A stretch of 64,000 nt of DNA, taken from positions 10,044,001-10,108,000 of the forward strand of contig OZ176050.1 in NCBI GenBank assembly GCA_964247055.1. Direction: 5' to 3'. The notes beneath the pieces are model-generated. The model worked only from the letters and a program-made list of their open reading frames with translations, ran no database searches and had not been told where the DNA came from. The DNA is from Paragordius varius (Eukaryota > Nematomorpha). This document shows positions 48,690 to 64,000 of this stretch, piece by piece; the stretch's first letter is position 1, and each line of letters opens with the position of its first letter. Position numbers and translations under genes: made by a program.

Positions 48690-51202
48690 CGATAAATGAT
48701 ATCGTTATATAATTTTTTCTTGTAATCATATTATCGAGTTTTATCCTAGCTTTTTATTTTAAACGAAAGCAACGCAACACAAGATTAGGTTACAATTTGC
48801 TATACAAGTAGGTGTTCGATGTTTACAGCTGTAAATGTTTGTTTTACACTTACGAGAATTCGAAAGTCTAATCTAAAATATGGAAATGGTTGTTAAAGCT
48901 TTGTAATCAAGCGATGATTATCGCCAAAAGTTTACGTGATTGAATTTTACTAATCTAAGAGTTTCATAATTTTTAGCCATTGCACATTTTGATTTTTAAT
49001 TAAATCTTTAAATCCAAAAAGTAATTTTTTCCCTTATAATATATGTGGCTAAAAATTTGTATCCTAAAGAATTTTAAATTATTGTTGTATGTAACACTTG
49101 TATATTAATCATCTAAATTTGTGTTTAAAACAATTGTTTCAATTTAATTTATTTACCAATATATTACAATATATTTATTATATTATATAAAAACTAACTA
49201 ACTATATAAATACCTTGTGAATGCTGTACTCATCATAATATAAATTCAATCTTTTTTATTATATGTATGAAAAATCGAGTTTAAGATGCATATAAGTTGT
49301 AAATGCTTAGAATTGATATGTGACAAATTCAGGAAACTTAATTCAGTTAGTACATATTCTTGTTGCTAAACAAATACTCTTTTTATTATACTAAAATTTT
49401 TAGAAGTTAAGAATTGAAATAGATATTTATATATAAGCTATTTAAAATTTGTGCATCCTATAATATATGTAATAAAGTTATTGTATTAGCAATTATATTA
49501 TTTTTTAATTATCTTTTTATAACAAGTATAAGTATATATATATTTTTAAACAATGATAACCTGATAGGAAACGAAAATACAAATATAACTCGTTAACCAA
49601 TCCTCACAGTACTCAGAATTACTTCCTCTTTGTATACTTTACGTAAGTAAAGAACATATAAATTAACTTTTGTGAAATTAGTCATTTTTTTGTCAAAATG
49701 CATTCATCTTATGCAATGAGAAATATTTTATCGCGTAAAGTATTGCAGAGTATCATTATAAAGTTTTGTAAGTAAGTTTAAGAATCTCTAGCTAGGAAGA
49801 TAATATAAAGAGACAATCTTATTGACAAAGATGATAATTATATTTGAACTAGTTGTGTGAAGACATAATTGTAATTTTTGGCACATTGTAAGATGTTTTT
49901 ATTTGTAACTTATCTTTGTAATTTATTTATTATTAAATTGAATAGCAATTTAAATCAAAGCATTTGAACAGGTTTAATGTTTACTGTAAAATATTTGGCC
50001 TTCATCGCATAATTTTATCATGGCTTAAGTTAAGTTCATTCATGTAAAATTTTAATTTTTTATTAGGAGATTCCAATTAAACATCCAAATTTCGGTATGC
50101 GTTTTAAGCAGGCTTTTATGAATCATTTTAATTAGCATTGCTTAAGCTAATGAACTTTGTAGCAAAAATTAATTACAATACAAAAATTTATAAATGATTT
50201 ATATTTATGTATAATGAAAAATATCTATCATTGTATTATGCCAAGGTAAAAAAATGAGAATATAATCCCCTTACTAATAATTGACGTTTGATCCGATATT
50301 TGATAGACAGATTAGTTTGAAGTTAAATTAGGGTGTATACTTAAAAATAGTATGAAGTAAGGTTATTGTTATAAAGTATGTTTATCTTATTAAAATTAAA
50401 ATAAATAATTGGTGTAAAATTAAAATTAAATCTATAAAAATGTGAGTTTAAAAGTTACATTTGACCTGATTGTTACTGTATTTTTTTGAAACTATTAAAC
50501 CAAATTTTGGATGATAAACTTATTTTGTGTGGGTTTTAACTATATTTCCAATTAGTAATGATGATAGCTTTTCAGTGACTGTATTCGTAAACAATCAGAC
50601 CGGTAATTATTTTTGATATATCAAAAACTCAAACTTCATACGAAGCTTGCATAGAAATTAAGCTAAAACATAAAAGTATTGCCGTGAAATAAACATTTTT
50701 CATAATAGATAAAATTACCGATTAATAATTTATCAAACATTTTGCTATTTGAGTGTCCTAACATCAATGATTTTGATTCTTAAGCTAAATATAATCAAAT
50801 ATTCCATAAGTACAAGACTATATTATTTTTTTTAAATAACTTGCGAAATCGTTTTACGATAATTTTAATATAAGACTAACTTTTATAATGTAATTTTTTC
50901 CCAACAAATTGCAAAAAATGTTTTTTAAGTCATCATTGATATAAAAGTTTGACGGAAACTACATTTTCGAAAAAATACATTTTTACCTATCCCATTATTA
51001 TATCTATATCAAAATCACACTTTGTAAAGATAGTATATTAGCATTATTGTTTGTTTAGATTTAACAATTGTATGTATTTGTATTTTTCTTTCCAAATATC
51101 CCTTATACTATTACCAATTTATCAATATCGAATTCAATAAAAAAAATGTTTAAATCCAATACTGTTTATATAAATTATATTTATCTATCTATCTTTACCT
51201 GT

Positions 51203-51208
<6 letters not shown>

Positions 51209-51232
<24 letters not shown>
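51209..51232. repeat. (TA)n microsatellite
   Basis: About twelve TA units, ~200 bp upstream of the homeobox gene. Confidence 0.85.
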
Positions 51233-51233
<1 letters not shown>

Positions 51234-51394
51234 GTGAAAAACATCAATCTTATTTCATTTACTTTTAAAGGTGGTGCGAAAATATTTATACAATTATTTT
51301 TAATGATAATTATTAGTTATTTTTTTTTGATTTATTACCTTGAATTCAAAATTAAACTCATATCTTTTTAAAGCAAAGCAATATTTTATTGATA

Positions 51395-51409
51395 ATTTTT
51401 ATCTATCAG
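51395..51409 (+). promoter_or_regulatory. 3' splice-site-like motif 22 nt before the homeobox-gene ATG
   Basis: AATTTTTATCTATCAG lies just upstream of a 22-nt AT-rich leader and the ATG at 51432. The pyrimidine-rich tract makes it one of the two best cases. Confidence 0.5.
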
Positions 51410-51431
51410 AGTTGGAATTAAAAATCAAATA

Positions 51432-54400
51432 ATGAATCCAACATCACAACTTTTACGTAAATCAAGTGCAGTTTTGGTTGAAAAACCAAGCAATTCTTCG
51501 AAATCCTTGCAAGAAGAACCAAACGACAATAATAGTTTTAATAGAAATAATAATAATGACAAGTACCGACCCACAAACGGATCATATGAAAATGAAATGT
51601 TTCATAATCTCTTAGCTTCCATGGGATCCCAATTCCGACAAATGATTCAAAACTTATCATCAACTAATGGACATGCGGCAAACATTGATACCGTTAATAA
51701 AAACGGCCAAATATCTGATACGATTGAAAAATGTTCCAACAACAATTCAATGCTAGGTGAAGGGACGACTGATATGAATAAAATTTTTGAATTCATTAAG
51801 AATGGCATTCCACTTTCCCAGTCGTTTCATGCTAATGGTATTAACAAGAGCGATGGAATTACAGAAAATCCGGAAGATATGACTGATCATTCAAAAGAAG
51901 AAAATGAAAGTCCAGATTACGATGATTTTGATGCAGGTTAGCAAAGAAATTATTAAAAAAACACATTGATCTCATTTTTTAGTTAATATCCTAGCAAAAC
52001 TAAAATTTTGCAAATAAAATATTTTTATAATAGAAAATGGGATGGATTTCTTTGATCATCACAATGGGCACCAACCATACAAAAAACAAAGGAGAAGCAG
52101 AACGGCTTTTAGCACGGAACAATTGTCGGCTTTGGAAAAAACTTTTCAAAAAACACATTACCCTGATATATTGATACGCGAACGATTAGCATTATGTACT
52201 AACTTACCTGAAGCTAGAATACAGGTAGTTAAATAATCTATGCCTTAATTTCTTCTTCTGAGTTATGCCCTTTATGTAATTATTTTATTCAGTTTAAGTA
52301 ATGATATAGTTTTTTGTTTTTTACCTTATTTAAAATATTTTATTTAATCAATTGGCATTTTTAGTTAATTGGTTAAAAACGCTTTCCTTGCTTGCCTAAA
52401 TATAACTTTTCATCGTTAACTAAAACATATATATGCGCTAAAATTGAATTAGCAATATATATATAAAAAAAAGTAACCAATTTAATTGGTTTATTCGTAT
52501 CAAAATTTCCATATTTACACAAGTGTGGTATGGTATATTAATATTATTAAATTTTGATAGATTTCGATACTTTTTCTTGTTTAAAAAGAGTTGTTAAATG
52601 CGAAAATGATGTATAAGGATGATAATTGAAATCAATAAATAATTGATTTATAAGAAAATGATATGCAAACCCCATTAATTAACCCCTTAAGTGAATAATG
52701 TGCCCAAAGTTATATGATTTTATATTTGAGTTAGGTCGGCAATGTTCAAACTCATTAGTTGTTTTATTTTTAATAATTTCATAATAAAACCATTTATAAA
52801 ATTCACAATGCTTTTATTATAACTAACAATTAAAAATTTATATGTTTTATTCTATCTTGCCAAAATTAATCAATAAAAGGTGTAATATATCCATTCAATA
52901 TAACTAATTAATCAATTATAAAACTTAAAACGCATTTAGAGAATATGAGTATTTACGTGTATTGGCAGACAAAAATTTGATTTATCTTAACAAAATATTA
53001 CTCATATATCTGATTGTCTGGTACAGGCAAAATGTATTGATTAAAAAGGATAAAATTAATGATATAGATAATATTATTTACAAAAATAAATTCATCTACA
53101 TAGTAAGGCTGAAAAATAGTCAATTTCGATTATGAAGTTGGGCAGAGTGAAACATGTAACATAAAATAACACTCTTGGTATTAATTATACAGTCATGGTT
53201 TAATTATAAACGTTTTGTATCGGATTACCGATAAAATAGTTAAAATACCGATCACGAAGGATACTTTGACAGAAATTAACTTTTATTAAATTCTATAAAC
53301 CAGGGATCGGTGAAGTTGAATCTGTAGAGCCGAAATAAGGTCTTACCAACATTGATGGACCAATATTTAATGATCGAAAAAAATTTTTATCGTGGATTTT
53401 TACAAAATTTGTTTAACTTATTCTGGCAGAAAAACCTAAAAATACATAGCTTTTATATAAATAATACTATGGTCATCAAATTTGTTTTAATGAAACAATG
53501 TCATATAATAATAATATATATATTTTACTAGGTATGGTTTAAAAACCGACGTGCCAAGTTTCGCAAAAAACAAAAATATAATCGATCAAACGGAGGTGGA
53601 ACCCAAAATACCGGTGTTATAATAGCTAAATCTTTAAACAATGATCAACTAATGCACAAGGAAATAAAAAATAATGGTAGTCATTTAAAATTTGATTCAA
53701 AATTTTGTGGTGCTCCCCCTAATGGCAGCACAGAGAAGGCTTTAAATGGCGAAGAAAATTTTGTATACAATGATGAAACAGATGACAAAGCTTACGACAA
53801 AGCTTATGCCATGGATCAAACGTTGCAAAATATCATAAAAAAAGAGGTTAAACAATTCAATCGATCGGAAACGGGGAAGAAATTATACCCGACGGAAAAG
53901 AATACTGCTACACAAGGAAATGGAAACGTTGCTGTTGAAAGATTTATTACCAACAATATTCCTAAATCTTTTGTACCGGGTGCTGTAAATCAAGCTCCAA
54001 ATATTATGAGTAAAATGAAGACAAGTTCCATCCCATTTGATGATGACAAACAGTATGAACCAACTATTAATGCCCATGATGCAGACAAATATAATATTGG
54101 AAAACAAACGGATGATACAGAAGACAGCCAAACCAATAATGGTATTTTAAGCAATGAATACATACAAAAAGAGAAAATGAAATATGACATTGGTAGGAAC
54201 TTACATGATAATGTCATGAACAGATATATGGCCTATTACAGCAACATGTATAATTATCAAAAGCAAAACGAACCCGACATCCGTGGTGGCACTCAAGGTA
54301 GTTTAGGTGAAGGAATAAATGTAACTTCTTCTGATCGAAACAATAAAATTAACTTGAATCATCCCATAACCATGTTACCTACCAACATGTTGAAAGAAGA

Positions 54401-55073
54401 ACAACATTTGATGTTAAAAAACCATAATTTTTACAATTTTCCAATGATGACACCGTCATTGTTTAATATACCAATGGGGTCAACTTCTTACCCCAACTTA
54501 CCAGCACCGCCAGCCCCATCAGAGATTATGAATATGTATGGGAGCTTTTATTTGGAATATTTGCATAATCTTTATGCTCGTTTTTATGGGAATAACGCCT
54601 ATTTCGCTGACTATCCATTAAATAATGGTGCAAGTATGCTTGCTAATTCAACTCATACACCAGCAAGTGTTAATGGCCCGAGCATCGTTTCAGTAGTTTC
54701 AACAACAATGCATCAAAATGAAACGGGCAAAAGCGATAATCTAACCATTAACTCGACAACGTGTCAATCGAATCCAAGCCGACAAACTATCATAAAAAGT
54801 GCTAAAAACCAAGAAGTTAATCCAGTCATATCAAATGCGACAGAAATAAATAAAATTGGTTATGCTTGGAGTAAGCCAGAGAATGTAAATAATACTATGA
54901 TAACAAAGGGCCATTTAGCTAAAAGTATTGTAAAAAAATATTTTAACCAAAACATGTATAACCATACCAGCAATCATCATCAACATTCCTCAGTCATAAA
55001 ATCTCACTTAACAAAGCCATCTAAATTTAGTGCCTTGAAACATCTCAGCTTATCTGGTCAAGAAAAAAATTGA
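51432..55073 (+). CDS. DMBX1: DMBX-type paired-class K50 homeobox transcription factor
   Basis: Sequence-specific nuclear transcription factor; DMBX genes pattern anterior neural tissue in other animals. Exons 51432-51936, 52034-52224 and 53532-55073 give 745 aa. The homeodomain starts near residue 187 and reads [19 protein letters not shown], then [19 protein letters not shown], then [20 protein letters not shown]. The [18 protein letters not shown] and KFRKKQ segments are hallmarks of DMBX rather than OTX, GSC or PITX. Homeodomain residue 50 is Lys (Lys236). The intron after Gln46 of the homeodomain is the usual paired-class position. The 168-residue N-terminus and ~500-residue C-terminus are Asn/Ser/Lys-rich and longer than vertebrate DMBX1 (under 400 aa). 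No C-terminal OAR motif is visible. The next gene (LONP1) converges on it; 9.7 kb of gene-free DNA lies upstream. Confidence 0.93.
52225..53531 (+). other. Homeobox-gene intron 2
   Basis: 1.3 kb, AT-rich, interrupts the homeodomain between residues 46 and 47. Nothing else recognisable. Confidence 0.6.
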
Positions 55074-55761
55074 AACCAAAATTTTTTAGAAAAAAACATA
55101 AAAACAATATTATGATAATAAACTTGTTTTTTTTCTTGCAAAACATTCCTATGCAAAAAATTATATAAATATATGTTTTAATCGATTAAATTAATAAAAA
55201 TGTAATAAATTTATTTTGTTCATGATAAACCCTTTAAGGCGTAATATTAAGGCCCAAATTATTTATAAAAATTTACTTTTGCAAATAAGGTTATGTAAAC
55301 ATATTTATGATTTTATACTTGCACAAAAATATTAATTGATTTTACAAAAGAAGATTTCTACATTATATATCATTAATATTGTTCAAAGAAAATGATATAT
55401 TATGAGTAAAAAACTAATTATTTTTTTGTTAAAAGAAATCCATTAAGACTAATATACCGCCTAGTGCGTTTTAACAATAATAGAAAATAAAAACATCACA
55501 CGCTTTTAACGGATTGTTATAAACAACTATAATTACATATATAAAATCAATTGTGCCGAGCCCATTTTCTAAAAATTTTGTGCAAGTTACAAGTTGTAAA
55601 AAAGTGATAATTATGAATAAATTTATTGCATATATTTGCTAATAAAAAAATATTAGCTATATTTCCTAATTTTAAAAAGGATTAAAAATCATAAAGTTTT
55701 GATGTGCGCAATGATTGGTCAAAACATATAGTGCTGATTAGATTAAAAGAAGGCGGAAAAA
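55074..55761. other. Spacer between convergent homeobox gene and LONP1
   Basis: Holds 3' UTR sequence of both genes; poly(A)-like hexamers are present on both strands. No gene or repeat seen. Confidence 0.5.
55193..55209 (+). terminator. Candidate poly(A) signals of the homeobox gene
   Basis: Two overlapping-scale AATAAA hexamers about 120-135 nt after the homeobox-gene stop. They are plausible for this convergent gene, but AT-richness makes chance matches common. Confidence 0.4.
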
Positions 55762-63851
<8,090 letters not shown>

Positions 63852-63870
63852 ATCCTGCTGATTGTCAAAC

Positions 63871-63885
63871 CTAGGAGAGAATAAT
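63871..63885 (-). promoter_or_regulatory. 3' splice-site-like motif 19 nt before the LONP1 ATG
   Basis: The minus strand reads TTATTCTCTCCTAG, then a 19-nt leader and ATG at 63851. It is the strongest polypyrimidine acceptor in the set. Confidence 0.5.
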
Positions 63886-64000
63886 AAGTGTTATAAACAT
63901 GACAAAAAATATCCCGATTAACTGAGGGAATATTTATTAGGGTTTTGGATGTTTAGAGTAGGAAATATAGCAAATTTTACCCAAAAAAATTAAATCATAC

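Larger units (their letters stand above)
41742..51394. other. 9.7-kb divergent intergenic region (RSF1 - DMBX)
   Basis: The longest gene-free stretch of the window. It contains a piggyBac-like copy, the decayed ~330-bp tandem array and at least five TA tracts. It must hold promoters for both flanking genes, but no specific element can be assigned by eye. Short open frames here lack recognisable motifs. Confidence 0.5.

Noticed and set aside
53883-54217. Minus-strand frames within homeobox exon 3
   Set aside because: Antisense shadows of the homeobox coding exon.

Overview
The window is animal nuclear DNA: very AT-rich (I estimate roughly three quarters A+T), with intron-rich genes, GT-AG splice sites and many small transposon remnants. 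Six protein-coding genes can be traced, with about 47 introns in total. The gene set (mitochondrial Lon protease, PRPF39, RSF1, acetylcholinesterase, a DMBX-type homeobox gene and a large Lys-rich orphan) points to a bilaterian invertebrate. I cannot name the species.

Layout. 1-1153: intergenic, with one copy of a dispersed TIR repeat. 1154-5950 (-): unrecognised 1570-aa protein, two exons. 5951-11557: intergenic, with a piggyBac-like non-autonomous element and other repeats. 11558-17652 (+): PRPF39, 14 exons. 18784-22963 (-): acetylcholinesterase, two exons, convergent with PRPF39. 22964-28879: intergenic, with a TA-flanked MITE and SINE-like pieces. 28880-41734 (-): RSF1 with a PHD finger, 13 exons; its introns hold LINE fragments, a MITE and a 3-kb long-TIR fold-back element. 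41735-51431: a 9.7-kb gap between two divergent genes, with a second piggyBac-like copy, a decayed ~330-bp tandem array and TA microsatellites. 51432-55073 (+): DMBX-like K50 homeobox gene, three exons. 55762-63851 (-): Lon protease, 19 exons, convergent with the homeobox gene.

The genes are not an operon. Two are nuclear regulators of chromatin and transcription (RSF1, DMBX), one is a U1 snRNP-associated splicing factor (PRPF39), one a mitochondrial matrix protease (LONP1) and one a secreted or membrane synaptic enzyme (AChE).

The most notable observations concern RNA processing. The first two introns of RSF1 (22 and 25 nt) and of LONP1 (26 and 25 nt) are extraordinarily small, while every other intron modelled here is at least 68 nt. 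Five of the six inferred start codons lie 2-22 nt downstream of a 3' splice-site-like motif, a layout expected if these mRNAs receive a trans-spliced leader or carry an intron just upstream of the ATG. Micro-introns near 5' ends are a published feature of schistosomes, and mean intron lengths near 26 nt have been published for dicyemids, so a flatworm-like or mesozoan-like lineage is worth testing. The other main item is the 3-kb element in RSF1 intron 7. It has TTA target duplications and ~240-295-bp TIRs, and carries a protein family with an IPPLHIKLG motif (multicopy and functionally unassigned, as I recall it), partly in both orientations.
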